The notes under the pieces were generated by a model. It was given only the letters and a program-made list of their open reading frames with translations, had not been told where the DNA came from and did no database searches. From Alnus glutinosa (lineage: Eukaryota; Streptophyta; Magnoliopsida; Fagales; Betulaceae), in the NCBI RefSeq assembly GCF_958979055.1, contig NC_084886.1, positions 44,194,654 through 44,258,653 of the forward strand: a stretch of DNA of 64,000 nucleotides, given 5' to 3'. The position numbers and the translations under genes were made by a program. Positions 25,118-38,342 of this stretch are shown here, piece after piece (the first letter of the stretch is position 1; each line of letters opens with the position of its first letter).

Positions 25118-26716
25118 CAGCTCGAATATCTCTCCGGCCCTGTCCTTCCAGCCTGGTCATTCTTCGCAGCTTATATACATATATATATATGAGCTTTAAT
25201 TTTTCCTTTATATTCTCTTGTAATTTATTTAAGTATGCACCTACTCTCTGAGCTATAAATAATGATCTCAGTACTTCATGTCTAGCTGACTAGCTTATTT
25301 TGTTGGTTATTACTTTAATTAATTAGATTTCTCTCTTTTGGCTCCTTGTTTCTCTCAGCCGCCTCGATCTTGAGAATTAATAGACAAAATTCGGCAACAT
25401 ATATATTATTATCAAATATATTAAAATAACTACAAACCAATTACGTGGAAGATTGAAGTAGATTGAGTACGTACTGTTCTGACAGACATCCTATGATCAT
25501 ACAGTTCTTCTGTTCTGATCACAGCATATCTCAACTAAATTATGATGATATTAAAGAGAAAACATGAGATAATCAATCTGATTTGGAGATGAGGGAAACC
25601 CATATGATCCCTTAATTGATACCATAATATATAGTTGTTCATCTTCTATGGAAAACAATAACTGCCTATTTTCTGTGTAATTAAAGAAGGGTTTTTTTTT
25701 TTTTTTTCCTCCTCTTAATAGATGATCATGATTCATGATCTTTGTCCGCGTGAACATCACGATATAATTAAGGCCAGCATATATACATTGCATGTCCAAA
25801 ACGCAAAAGATCGAGATCGACTGGGGTAGGTGCCGTTGGATGCAAGTGGCATGGCCATTGACATTCATAATTAGCTAGCTACATGATGCATGGGAATTCG
25901 AAGATCGACGAATATAGAAATTAAGGACAATCCTTCTAGGATTCACTTTGAGATGAAATACTGGCCGGACCACATCCCTCTACAATTTATCCTCTTTTAG
26001 GAGAATTCTCTTTATTATTTCGCTCGAAATGGAGACAATACATGTCACAGTCGAGATTATATTCTATAGAGTATAAACAATCCTCATTGCAGAAGATTAG
26101 CTTGCTTCTGAATCCGCCTTGTATGACCTATTTCCTGGCTTTTAGCCCAATATGCAATGATCAGGCTATTTTTTTACTCAATTCTAATTGCGTAGTTGTA
26201 CTAATTTTGAATTACTGTGTAATTATGTTTGGGTATATTGTTGTTGGATAGTCCACCCTCTTTTGGTTTTTATTCCCTTATAACCCTTTTTCCATATTAA
26301 ATTACACAAAAAAAAAAAAAAAAAAAAACCATTTTATATGGTTGCGTTAACATGTTGTGAGGCATTAATGATCACAAATATTGAGAAGTAATTGTGCATG
26401 GCATAATAACAAAAAAGAAACTAAGAAAGAAAGAAAGAGAAAAGAAAGATCAGACTTGTTTGGCAAAGACATGTACAAAGCAGAGTAATGAATTGTTAAT
26501 TTTGAAATTAGTAAAAAGTAATGATGTGATATAAAATAAAAAGAATTTGTATATGAAAGTGAAAAAAAAAAAATTGTATTGTAGTGAGTTTTTTTATTTG
26601 AATAATAATAAAAAATTATTGATGTGATATAAAAAGTGAAAAAAAAAAAATGAGAATGTTTTGATGCTAATTGGTATTAGAAAATATGAAAAAGTGAAAA
26701 AAAAAAAAAAAAAAAA

Positions 26717-26752
<36 letters not shown>

Positions 26753-27577
26753 AGTACAGGAACAGTAGTCAGCACTACTGTGTTCTGTTCCGGTGTTTGG
26801 CAAACAAGGCCATTGTTTCGGCCAATTAAAGGTCAATGTTTGAGATCGATGGTAATTAAAGGGAACTTAATTGTATATGGTGTCCAACTCATGGAAAGCC
26901 AAAACAAAGCAAACAGCATAAATAACAAGTTAAAAATGTAGTTTATAATTAAGGAATTAGCTAGTGTGCTTCAACTTTACAGATTCTCTACAGATTTTGT
27001 TCCTTATACGTACTCAGAATACATGCATATAGGAATAGTACTCAGATTTTGTACATATTTAGATGATCATGTTGTGAGTCATCAATGGGTGTTAAAGTTG
27101 ATCTGTCTTAAATATAATAATAATAAAAAGAATCAAACTCTTATATATGCATGATTACCAATGACAACCAAAAAAGAAATGGGGAAGTGCTTTGACCATC
27201 TTCAATTGGAGAAGAAATCATGATGTGAAGCTTATTCATTGGTATTTGTAGAATTTATTTTTATTAATTGTTTTGATCATCTTTAATGAATAAACTCAAT
27301 ATCATTTGGTACTCATCTCTCGGTAAAAAAATTTAATACACCTAATATTTCTCATATATATATTATCAATGCATCTCGATCGATGTGGGTCGTTCTTAAT
27401 TAATCTCAGGGATTAAAATGGAAGCTAATTAATTGTATATGGTATACAACTCATAGCTATGAATAATGTGTATATATATCCTAAACAATGCAAACACCAC
27501 AAAAAGTAACCCTAACCCTATGAAGGAAAAATTGTAGTGGTGAAGGATCAATATTGTTTAAGAAGAGACAGCACCTC

Positions 27578-27651
<74 letters not shown>

Positions 27652-28738
27652 ATTTAATTTTGATCAACTCAAAAAGGATTCTAATCTCTAAGTGAAGGAA
27701 TCAGCCGTTAAAAGCAAGTCTCAATTAAATGCTTCTACCTGATTCTTTTCGTCTAGTGCTTGAAATTAAAGGAGAACATCTAAACGTACGTACGTATATA
27801 TTTTGAGCTTCTTCTTTTTGAAGATCCCTTTTGAAAATATCTTCTTTTTTTTTTTTTTTTTTTTTGTTCTTCCATGCATGTGCAGCTTTAAGCATTAATT
27901 GATGGTCTTAAACCCTCCCCTTTCCACCATTCCTCTCCACTGTGCAATAAGTTTCTTAATTTCTTTCTTCTTTTTCGTTTTTTTCTTTTTTTCTTGAGTA
28001 ATTCGTAAATCACAAACCCTTCAAATTTTAGTTCATGATAGGTAGAACCTGCCAGTGTCTCCTCCTTATTAAGAAAAAGAAGAAAAAATACTACCCTAAT
28101 TCTAGATGATAAATTAAGTAATCGGGGTGCATGCATGCATATATATATATATACTTGTAAATTTTCAATTTATTAAAATATTTATCTTTTGTTAAATAAC
28201 CATATAAGAGTTCAAAATATTTATCTTTTAATTTGAAACCACGCTAAATTTCAAAAGTTTAAGCATATAAAAATGGACGAATTCAATTATTTTAATTGAT
28301 ATTCTAAAAATTGGCACATAAGTATATGTTAGGTTATATCCTCAGTTAATTAAATGAGTTGCACAATTAATTGATGTAGTTTAGTGAAAAATTAGAATTA
28401 TCATTATTTAATTAGTTAAGTTATTCAATTCCAGCTGACAAAAGGAAAACAGTAAAAACGTTTAGTCGTATATTATTTTTTATAAATTAATTCCAATGGG
28501 GGTGGCAAGTGGAAATTAAAGACGAATGAGCGGTTGAGATGATTGTGTGGATGGCCATTGGTGCTCTTCTATAAAAGATCAGGAGAATCAAATTGATCGC
28601 TTGGATGGATCCCAAAACACACAAAAAAAGAAATGGTTCAACTCTTAATATGGACTTCAACACTCAAGATTCTTCAAAAGGTGTTTCAAACTTGTCTCAT
28701 TCAAGCATAATCCGGTTGAGAGTAATTTTAAAGGAATG
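25118..28738. other. AT-rich intergenic with microsatellites
   Basis: No supported gene. Contains poly(A) with (GAAA)n at about 26690-26752, an (AT)n tract at 27583-27648, poly(T) near 25690 and 27847, and many AT-rich low-complexity stretches. Minor reading frames here are low complexity. Confidence 0.6.
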
Positions 28739-28870
28739 TTAGACATTCAAACACTTTTTTTCAGAATTTAATTCCAACCTGATGTGTCACAATTCTATGA
28801 AATCTATCATTTTGGAAAGTGTGCCACAATCTCATAGGATTGTGACACATCAGTTTGAGACTAAATTCTG

Positions 28871-28907
<37 letters not shown>

Positions 28908-28921
28908 GTTAGGATGTCTAA
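28739..28921. mobile_element. 183-bp inverted-repeat MITE with poly(A) insert
   Basis: The left arm TTAGACATTCAAACACTTTT, followed by TTCAGAATTTA, pairs with the right arm TAAATTCTGAAAAA and then AAGTGTTAGGATGTCTAA. A second internal pair is TGATGTGTCACAAT and ATTGTGACACATCA, so the whole element can fold on itself. A run of over 30 adenines at about 28872-28905 lies in the right arm. The target duplication was not resolved beyond a possible TA. Confidence 0.65.
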
Positions 28922-29272
28922 TATTTCTCGTATTTTTACGATGAAATTAATTTGTAAGAATATTATAAGCTAACTACAATAATCTCGATCTCCAAATTAA
29001 ATAACCAAATGTTACAACCAACGTACCTTTACCTAATTAAATTTTAGCCGAGATTTTGGGTCCTATAAGGTAATTTTGGAAGGTAGCGCTCTTCGAGTTG
29101 TATAGACAGTGTGAGAAAAGATTGAAGAAATTAGAGCTGATATGACTACCGAGCACTAGCAGCAATTACTTTATAATAATTTCTTTTTCTATATTTAGAA
29201 AAAAAAATTAAAAAACATTTACAAAATAACTCTCAAAGCAAATGTTATAAATATACATGAGGGCCTTGGGTA

Positions 29273-30300
29273 GCTACGTTGATTTCTTATGTATTGTGTA
29301 GTACTGTAGCTACTCAATGCCTTATTTTAATAATAAAAAAAAATTTAATAAAAAAAAACCCATCTCTCTCTCCTTTCTGGCTCTCTTCCTTCGCACATCT
29401 GAATCACTTCATCGGTCCTCCTTCCTTTCCCAACCAGAACGCTATGGTTGAACTAGCTGAATCAGCCCCACTTCTAGCCAGGGGCGGTCCCCCAAGCCAC
29501 AAAATTTTCCCCAAAATTTTTTTTTTTCACAAATAAAAAAAAAATTAAAATTAAAATTTTACCCCCTAATTTTTTAATTTTTTTAGTTTTGCCCCTTTAA
29601 AATTTTTTTTTTCGATTTGGCCCCTCCATTTTTACAAGCATGGGTCCGCCGCTGCTTCTAGCCCTCGCCTTTTCCCTCACTTTCTCATCAACCAAACACA
29701 AAATCACCGCCATAATCTGCCGTTTTCAGAGCCCCCAAAGCACCTCGCCGCAACTCAGCTCCTGTGCCCAGCACATCCTTTACGAGTTCGAAGTGAAACG
29801 GCTAAGAGAACCAGAGATTTCGTTCTTTAGGCAACGACGCAAATGCTAATGGTTGCGCTTGTGACTCAGGCGTGGGTTTTGTCGAGGATGTGATTCGGCG
29901 AGGGAGCTCGGGGTTTGCTTCAGACTGAAATGGGTTTGCTTTAGATTTGGGATTTGGAGTAAGGTGAAGAAATTAACAATAAACCCACAAAAACAATGAT
30001 AATCAACATATATATTTTGCAACGTCTACAGGATTATATTGGTTGGGAGAGAGAGAGGACGGAGAAGGCGCGAGAGCAAGAGAGAGAAGAAGAAAAGAAA
30101 TGAATAAAAAAATAAAAATAGGAAAAAGAAAAAAGAATAAAATAAAAGTAAAAAGTAGTATTTAATTGATCATATAGGGAAATATATGAGAATCTATTAT
30201 GAGGTATTTTTTTTTATAGGAAAGCAAAAAAATAATTTTGTTTCCTAAATTTAGGGAAAATAGTTGAGTAACTACATCTAGTGTTCTAATTGAAGAAACT
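29273..30300. other. unclassified repeat-like region hosting a nested hAT MITE
   Basis: GTAGCTACTCAA near 29307 and TTGAGTAACTAC near 30265 are inverted, suggesting an element of about 1 kb. The inside includes GC-richer, gene-like sequence (29640-29960) that could be captured host DNA, but no domain is recognisable. The 176-bp hAT-type element at 29479-29654 is inserted in it. Confidence 0.35.
29479..29654. mobile_element. 176-bp hAT-type MITE with perfect 8-bp target duplication
   Basis: Termini are CAGGGGCGGTCCC and GGGTCCGCCGCTG (inverted). CTTCTAGC flanks both sides (29471-29478 and 29655-29662). Size, termini and 8-bp duplication fit a small hAT derivative. The interior is AT-rich and non-coding. 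Confidence 0.85.
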
Positions 30301-30341
30301 AGAGGGGTATTGATCTGTTTGCATAAATGCAGGGACAGACC

Positions 30342-30343
<2 letters not shown>

Positions 30344-30422
<79 letters not shown>
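30344..30422. repeat. (AG)n microsatellite followed by poly(G)
   Basis: About 34 AG units run from 30344 to 30411, followed by about 11 guanines. The serine/leucine frame on the opposite strand here is an artefact of the repeat. Confidence 0.95.
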
Positions 30423-31065
30423 AAGGGTAACAATAGAAGAAGCTTTACAAAGTTGCAGAGATTTTGTTTCAAAGTAAATGAAACGGGTTTAGTAAAATAG
30501 TGCATTGGAAAAAAACACATGTGGACTTGAGGAGTCATACGCTAGGTAAAGCTCGATTTCCTAATTAAAGAAGTGTGGCAAAGGTAACATAAAATGTGGA
30601 TTCACTTCAATATATTTATATGTCATAAGAAAAGTCTAGAAGATATGCGTTTCATTAGTTTTGTGTTGCGTTTAGCATAATGTGTTTTTGGATAGAATAT
30701 AATATGTTTTGTATAACAGTTACTGGGATACTGTGTTAGTTAGAGTGTGATGTTCTAACAAAAAGAGAAAAAGAATGTTAGCTTCAAGAGCCATGTTATC
30801 CAGGTAAAGTCTTGCGAGTACGTTAAGAAGCACGTAATTCATCCAACTAAAATTTCTCAATTTCATTACAGAAACTGAGACCTTTATTTATTTTTCATTT
30901 TCTGAATTTTTGGACAACGATTTTCTGTACTTCTTTTTTTTTTTTCTAGAAAACTTTCTTTTCAATTTTGCTTATTGATTTTTAATTTGAAGGGAATAAT
31001 AAAAATATAAAAACTGGGTTAGGTTTAATTTGCTTAAAATTTGGTTTTATATATATATATACTAC

Positions 31066-31460
31066 TAGCACTAGCTTCCCTAAATTTCATTATATTCCCT
31101 AAATGTAGGGAAAACTTCTAAAAAAACTCATTGGATCAAATTCTCTTGTTGTTCCCTAAACTAAGGAAACCAAAAGTTATGCCCTAGATCTAAAGAAGTA
31201 AATTAAAAGTGGTTCCCTTAACATTATTTTAATATAACAAACTTTCTTTTTCCTCTCTCATTCCTCTGTCATTTATTTTAATCAATATTTAAATAATTTC
31301 TCTTTTCTCTTTCTTTTCCCTACCATTTAATTTAAAGAATATTTAAATAGTATACGGAAAAAATAATGGAAGCTATTGTGAAGTGCATTTAAATAGGAAA
31401 TGAAAAAATGGTTTAGTTTCCTAAATTGAGAAAAAGTTAAAGGGAAGCTGCTGTGAATGC
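31066..31460. mobile_element. MITE family A copy 2
   Basis: It starts GCACTAGCTTCCCTAAA and ends AGGGAAGCTGCTGTGAATGC, an imperfect inverted pair. The interior aligns along its length with 3163-3537: CCCTAAATGTAGGG, TTGTTCCCTAAAC, CCCTTAACATT and others. It directly abuts the 5' end of the LINE remnant. The target duplication is unclear. Confidence 0.6.
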
Positions 31461-31462
31461 TT

Positions 31463-31872
31463 TTAAGCGTTGTGCATAAGATGGTTTTCTAATATAAGTT
31501 TCGCTCAATTCCTTTAAATAACAAGGAGTTGCAAGATTTTTAGTTGAGCAATATGGGCCAGAATTTGGAAGTAGAAAAAACCATGAAAGATGAATTACAT
31601 GCTTTACTGGAAGATGAAGATTTAAAATGGAAACAAAGAGCCAAGGAGAATTGGCTTCAACAGGGTGACCACAAAAGGAAGTTTTTTTCACGCATGTGCA
31701 AATCAACGAAGCCAGAGAAGTTTGATCACAAGCATTCTTGATATGGAAGGAAATCCATATACGAAACAGGGGGAAATTGAGCAAGTATTTGTTAACTACT
31801 ATTCAAATCTCTGTAGCACTTGTGAGCCACAAAATGTGCGCGATTGTACCCTAGCTATTCAGCCACAGGTAA
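31463..31872 (+). pseudogene. LINE pol fragment before the reverse transcriptase, part 1
   Basis: Encodes the linker typical of plant L1-type LINEs between endonuclease and reverse transcriptase: LKWKQRAKENWLQQGDHKRK, then a +1/-1 frame change near 31680, then LDMEGNPYTKQGEIEQVF and FVNYYSNL. The endonuclease domain is absent, so the element is 5'-truncated. The frame runs into the insertion at 31873 and resumes after 34479. Confidence 0.8.
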
Positions 31873-34362
31873 TGTAACGCTCCAAATTTGAACTAGCAAA
31901 TTCGTAAGTAGAAACCTTTGGTTTCCACGTGACATCAGAGATGAACTCTCACAGCGGAATATATTTTTTTCTTCTAAAGACTTTGGAATCTATAACATAA
32001 CACATCAGAGCTGATTGAATTACCACCAAATATTTATTAGACACTTAGTTTTCTTTACACATGATAAGTACTCTAAGTACATCAAAATAAGTGCCACAAA
32101 CGGTACATGAACATATATAAAAAGCCTACCAAATACAAACATTATTCTAAACATGTAAATACCATACAATAATGACTGTAAACATAAATAAATACAACTA
32201 GCTAAACAAATGTTAGCTTAAAGTTATCAAGCTAGAGGAAGGAAATCCAAGCATTCATCTTCTGAACCTGCATCCATAATAATGTGATTTTGGGCATTAC
32301 CACAATCTCATACTGTAATTGTATGAGTCAACTATTTCAATAATATAAAGATTACTGATTTATTTAGAAGCACAAAATATATAATATAACTTTATGTCTA
32401 TATATGTATATGCAATTCATGGTCCATAGTCATGAAGTGAATATATATATAGATGATTACAGTTTTATATGCAAAGTCTTATTTATTTATTTTCTTTCAC
32501 TCTACTCGTTTAGAGCCATTACTCGGTTAACGGTTATCTTTGGAGCCATTCCTCCTTCACCATTTTTTTTATTAGCGTTTTTCGTACTACTAGCCATAAC
32601 TCCCTAGTACATTGGAAGCCATTCCTCACCAACTTTTAATTTATTATCGTTTTTGGCACAGGCAATCATAACACACCTGGTCCATTGGCTGTCGTTCCTC
32701 CCAACTTTATTATTAATAAATTCATTAGTCACAACAGTTACAATATGCAATGTTTATTTCACACGCATACATTTAAACAAATCTGCAATCATTATGTTAT
32801 GGAAATCGGTATCACACTCAATAAGTAATTTATATTTATTCCATTTTTCGCTTCAAAGAATATCCAAACAAGTGATCACTGCATTACAGTTTTGTACATG
32901 TGATAGTGAATTAATACAAATCGCTAAAAACCTAATTTTAATACTTTTATCACTTCTAATTTCTAAACAACTTAACATAGTTTCTTAATGTTGTTTGGAT
33001 ATTATAACGGTATATAAAATATGCCAGTTGTATGACCACATATTTTTATGTGGGCATTATTCGACATTTATTTAATTAATGCCTAAAATACCTATAAAGT
33101 AAAACATGAAGTATAACAACATTAGTGTAATAAAGAAGGACATAGCATACTCATAAATATAAATAATGGATATTATATTTTAAAAATAGACAGATGCCAT
33201 AATGGCATAAATATAAATAATTCTTATTATTTTGTGAAATTTGGGCAAAATAACAGCATTCTTGTAACTAATGCTTAAAAATATTTTTATAATTTTGGGC
33301 AGCGTAACAACACTTTTATAAAATATTAAAATAACTTGAGCATCACAACGACGTATTTTGGTAAATAAATACATCACTTTAAAAATATCTCTCAAGCACA
33401 TATTAAACTTTTTAAACAACCCAATGCTTTAAAATCACAAAACTAAAAAACCAAAGCTTAGAGACTTACCCAAAATATCATCAAATGGTATTGGAATATT
33501 TTTAAAAGGACTCCAACTCATAAAATCAGAACCAGTGAGAGATGGTTTTCTCTTTTGTTTCTGTTGCATGCCAGGCCGAGTGGGACAAAGAGCTTTGAGA
33601 GAGTTTTCTGCAATTGTTCGAGAGAGAAACAGGGAGAAAGAGAGGGAGATTCTTGAGAGCTTACTTTTCTGTTTCTGGGCTGCTGGCAAAGAGGTAGACA
33701 GTGAGTTTTTGAAAGTTTCTTTGTTGTTCTTGCTCACAAAGGACCAAGAGAGAGATTGAACTTTCTGCTCTGGTTAAGCACTGGCCGAAAGAGAGGGAGA
33801 TAGTGGGTTCTTTTTTTTCTTTGCGACAAAGAGATGTGCTGGCTTGTGAGAAAGAGAAACACAGAAAGAGAGTTTCTTTTCACAATTGAAGTGAGAATAA
33901 CGTAGAGAGTTGCCTTCCTTTTATAGAAACTTTGGATGGCTTGGATGGCTTGGATTGCTTTGAGTTGTTATATATCCCATGGCTAGGAGATGATTCAATT
34001 CACCTGGGTAGTGAGCTGTTGCGATGAGTCATGGAGTAATCATGACTTTTATTAAAATCGAAGGACAGCTGGTACGTGATATTTATCTTTTGCAATTCTA
34101 TGTCGATAGAGCGCCATACTGTGGGGATCGATCGCTAGGTTGATCGAGCGCCAGTTTATGGGGATTAATCGCAGCTTGGATCGATCGCTAGAAGCTGTGG
34201 ATAGATCACCACCCTCAAACAGATTGTTTCTATTTCTGTTGTATCCTAAAGATTAAGGTTTGCTAAGCTTCTCTAATCAATTTGGAACTGTAAACGTGCC
34301 TTAATTAATTCCTTAATACCTTAAACTTATTAGAAATGAAATCTACGACCTCAAATATCAAT

Positions 34363-34448
<86 letters not shown>

Positions 34449-34474
34449 ACAGTATTATTTTCTTGGGCGTTACA
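31873..34474 (-). mobile_element. 2.6-kb LTR-like insertion splitting the LINE, antisense
   Basis: The ends are TGTAACGCTCC on the left and GGGCGTTACA on the right, a TG...CA structure with an 8-bp inverted TGTAACGC. Flanks GGTAA (31868-31872) and AGTAA (34475-34479) are a 5-bp target duplication with one change. Removing the insert rejoins the LINE reading frame. On the minus strand a TATAAAAGG box lies at 33917-33925, suggesting a promoter pointing toward 31873. No gag or pol is visible, so it is a very long solo LTR or a non-autonomous element. It contains diverged GAGCCATTCCTCC-type repeats (32513-32700) and an (AT)n tract at 34363-34444. Confidence 0.7.
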
Positions 34475-34479
34475 AGTAA

Positions 34480-37160
34480 CACCTACCATGAACCAACTCT
34501 TAGAAGCCGACTATACTATAGAAGAAATTAGCAGAGCATAGAATCAGATGCCCCCTCTGAAAGCTCCAAGGCCGGATGGCTTCTTAGCCTATTTTTTTCA
34601 ACAAAACTGGGCAACAATCAATGTTGAGACTGATTATAGATAATGTGTTAGCGGCTTATGAAACGTTTCATTCAATGCATATGCGAATGTGGAGCAAGGT
34701 GGGCTACATGGGTATAAGGCTCGACATGAGTAAAGCTTATGATAGAGTGGAATGAAGCTTTGTGGAAGCAGTTATAAAGAGATTGGGTTTTTCAGAGCAA
34801 TGGATCACATTGATAATGGAATTTATTCGAACTGTTTCTTATTTGATTGTGGTTAATGGTCAAGCGGTGGGCAAAATTCAACCAACTAGGGGCATACGTC
34901 AAGGTGATTTGATTTCCCCTTACATTTTCCTTCTTTATGCGGAGGCCCTTAGCTCTATGTTGTCTCATGCTGAAGCAAATGGGAGTATTATTGGTGTACC
35001 AACATCTAAACATGGCCCAAGGATTAGTCATCTCTCATTTGCAGATGACATGTTGTTGTTTTGTAAGGCAAATCATGTTGAATGGTGGCGAATCTTCAAA
35101 CTGCTGGAAAACTGTGAAGTTACTTTGGGCCAGAAACTGAACTTAAACAAAACTTCTATTTTCTTCAGTAGAAATACAAGCGAGGCCAAAAGACAAGAAA
35201 TCTCATTTCTTTCGGGGTTGCAAGCCATCCAAAGATATGATACCTACCTTGGCCTACTGGCACTAGTAGGCAAGTCTCGAGTAAGATCTTTCAAGAGCAT
35301 CAAAGACAGAGTGTGGAACAGATTAAATAGTTGGAAAGTTAAGTTTCTGTCTCAAGCTAGGAAGGAAATCCTACTCAAGGCAGTGATCCAAACAATCCCA
35401 ACGTATAGTATAAGTGTCTTGAAGCTTCCACATGGTCTTTATAAAGAGTTACATGGTTTGATGCATAATCTTTGGTGGGGGCACAAATCGAATACAAAAA
35501 AGATCCACTGGATGAGTTAGGAATGGATGGGCTTCTCAAAGACTCAAGGTCGCTTGGGATTTAGAGATTTGGTTACTTTTAACCAAGCCCTATTAGCTAC
35601 ATAATGTTGGTAACTTCTAAAGGAGCCAAACTCTATGGCTACCTGTATTCTCCAAGCCTAGTACTATCCACACAAAGCTATTTTGGCAACCTCTATAGGG
35701 AAACGACACTCCTATGATTGGAGGAGCATAATGTCAGCACTCCCTACATTGCAAAAGGGGTTAGAGTGGAGAGTGGGAAATGGAAAAGATATTAGGATTT
35801 GGGGAGATCCATGGTTACCGACTCCAACATCTTTCTCTGTCCATTCCTCAAGGAGATTTCTACATGCGAACACGAAGGTAGCTGCACTCATTGATCTTGA
35901 TTTGAATTGCTGGAGTAAAGAGTTGATTTATGAGCTCCTTAAGGAGTCAGAAGCACAGGTTATTGGTAATATACCGTTGAGCCTCCTACAACCCCAAGAC
36001 TTTTAGATTTGGCGGGGTACAACAAATGGATTATTTTTTGTACAAAGTGCATATCATATGGAGAAAGAGTACCAAGCTCTCAACCGAAATAGGGGATCCC
36101 AGCTCGGAATGAGTGATACTATTTGGAAGACAATTTGGAATCTCAACGTTCCAAATGCAGTGAAGATGTTTTTGTAGAAGGCCTGCCAAAACATTTTGCC
36201 CACAAAGGTGGATTTAATAAAAGGAGGTGTGGTCAATGTTAGTCTGTGTCCTATAAGCGAGTGAGAAGAACAATACTCCATGTTCTGTGGTGTTGTCCAG
36301 CTGCTAGGGATGTATGGGGAAGTGAACCAACTACAATGAAGAAAAGTAGGACTATGCGAGATGATTTTCTAAAAGTCTTGGGGTTTATGGTGTAGCGGTG
36401 TGACAAAGATGGACTGGATCTTATCGCGTTTATTGCAAGCAAAATATGGCTGCAAAGGAACGCTGTTATACATGGGGGGATTTTAGCCATCCTAACCAAG
36501 TTATAAGGGAAGCTATTGATATCTTAAGCACTTTCAAACGACTTACTACTACACCTGCTGATGGCAATGAGATTACAAGTGTGCATTGACCAGTGGTGTG
36601 GCAGGCTCCTCCCTCTGGGTTCTACAAGGCTAGTTGGGATGTTGCTGTGGATATAAAGCGTGGGCAAATGGGTTTTGGGGCAATTATTTCGGATTATAAA
36701 GGACAAGTAGTGGATGGATACAATAGAACACAAGAAAGCGTGGTTGATCCTATTATGGCTAAAGCTTCGGCTGGAATGGTAGCTGCAACTTTGTGTAAGG
36801 ACATCAGAGTTTTTGATATAATTCTTGAAGGAGATTCCCAGCTAATAGTGAAAGAGATTAACCAGGGATCTCCGAATGCTAGCAGGTATGGTCATTCTGT
36901 GGATGGCATAAAAAGTGTTTTACAATCTTTTCGATCATCTCGTGTGGTTCATGTGAAGCGGGATGCCAATTCAGCTGCACATCGACTCGCAAAAGAAGTG
37001 GTCTTTCGTGTCATAGATACCGTTTGGGTAGAAGAAATTCTCCCAATTATTTATGATATTGTAAGCAGGGAACTTCCTAGTCCCTAGTTTATTTGATTTC
37101 AGAGATTTTGATTGTATGCTTTGAGATTATTAATAAGATCTATTTGTTCAAAAAAATAAT
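34480..37160 (+). pseudogene. LINE reverse transcriptase, zinc-binding and RNase H, part 2
   Basis: Continues the LINE of 31463. The reverse transcriptase palm is clear: GIRQGDLISPYIFLLYAEAL, FADDMLLF as the catalytic FADD box, then LNLNKTSIFFS and SWKVKFLSQAR. A zinc-binding-type segment follows around 36100-36260 (VPNAVKMFL...ACQNILPTK). An RNase H domain lies at 36593-37087 with WDVAVDIKRGQMGFGAII, EGDSQLIVKEI and VKRDANSAAHRLAKE. The N-terminal fingers of the reverse transcriptase are missing: a deletion near 34618 joins a YFFQQNWATI-like segment directly to sequence just before LDMSKAYDRVE. Several stops and frame changes make it dead. The 3' end is A-rich at about 37120-37175. Confidence 0.85.
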
Positions 37161-37808
37161 AATAAGAAGAAAAAAATACACATTCCATTCAAGCTATTAC
37201 TTCATTGTTAATGTCTCTCTCTCTCCCCCTTCCCAAAATACCAATTGTATCAATGTCCACCCACAAACTACCAATAAATGTCAATGTCCCTCATAAAATC
37301 AACAAAAATACAAAAATAACCCTAATTTTTTTTCAATAAGACAAAAATGTCCTTACAAACTCGGAAAAAATAAAAAAATAAAAACTAAAAACTAAAAACT
37401 AAAAATTAACAACTAAAAAATTTAAAAACAAAAAACCAAAAAAAAATTCAAAAAATTCAAAATTCAAAAATTAAAAAAATGAAAAAAAAAAAAAAAAAAA
37501 AAGAACAAAAAATTAAGAAAAAAATGAAAATTATAACAACATTTTTTTTAAAAAAAAAACAGTTTTATTTTTTGTTTAATTTTCTGTTATTTTAGTTTCT
37601 TTTAAATTTTAATAATAGGGAAAGTATACTTTATGGGGACATTGACATTTTTTTGATGGTTTATGGGGAGGAGGGACATTGACATAATTAGTAGTTTAGA
37701 AAACATTGAATCATTGACAATGAAGTGGTAGTTTGAGGGGGGTTATGTGTACTTTTTCTTAATAATAATAAAAATAAATAATAATAATTAGCATTTTAAT
37801 TATCAATT
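37161..37808. other. low-complexity A-rich spacer
   Basis: Dominated by AAAACTAAAAACTAAA-type and poly(A)/(T) stretches between the LINE 3' end and the Copia element. It contains CAATGTCC-type phrases repeated in both orientations (37250-37300 and 37640-37690), suggesting a decayed inverted-repeat element. No gene. Confidence 0.5.
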
Positions 37809-38114
37809 TGTTATGAATGTATTCATGCATTTGGTGGATGACCATTTAGTTTCATCTCTTGAAATTCTACACATTCATGTCATCTTTTAGAATTCCATAA
37901 CATTCATGTAATACATTGATGTAGCCTTTTAATTCATGTCCTATCATTTCCTATTCTTTAATCTCCCATTATGATTCTATGTCTATAAATGGGAGTATTG
38001 GGTACTTTGTAAAATACACAATTATAGGGAAGAATCATACATAGTTCCTGAAGAACTAGTTTTACATTTACAATCTATTTATCTTGTCTTGTTATTTTCT
38101 TTGATTTTACAACA
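37809..38114 (+). repeat. 5' LTR of the Copia element
   Basis: Starts TGTTATGAATG and ends TTTTACAACA. A TATA box TATAAAT is at 37984-37990. About 95% identical to the 3' LTR by eye. Confidence 0.93.
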
Positions 38115-38342
38115 CGTTATCAGCACAAAGCTCTAGCCAGTTGTTGTGTTCTTTTGATCTTCAACATCAAAAGCTATCCGTGAGATATTCTTAAATCATT
38201 GTAAGTCTCTTTAAGATTTAGTAATCTTATTATCTATTTTGTTAATTAACATTCTAACATATGTTTAGAAATTTTTATTGTTTTAAGAATCATATTAAAA
38301 CATATGAATCTTATGATCCATGTGAGATTAATATGAACTAAA

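Noticed and set aside
27583-27648. Long AT alternation considered as an origin or matrix-attachment site
   Set aside because: It is a simple (AT)n microsatellite like several others here; nothing supports a specific function.
30299-30538. Minus-strand open frame rich in Ser-Leu repeats
   Set aside because: It is a direct translation of the (AG)n microsatellite and has no other support.
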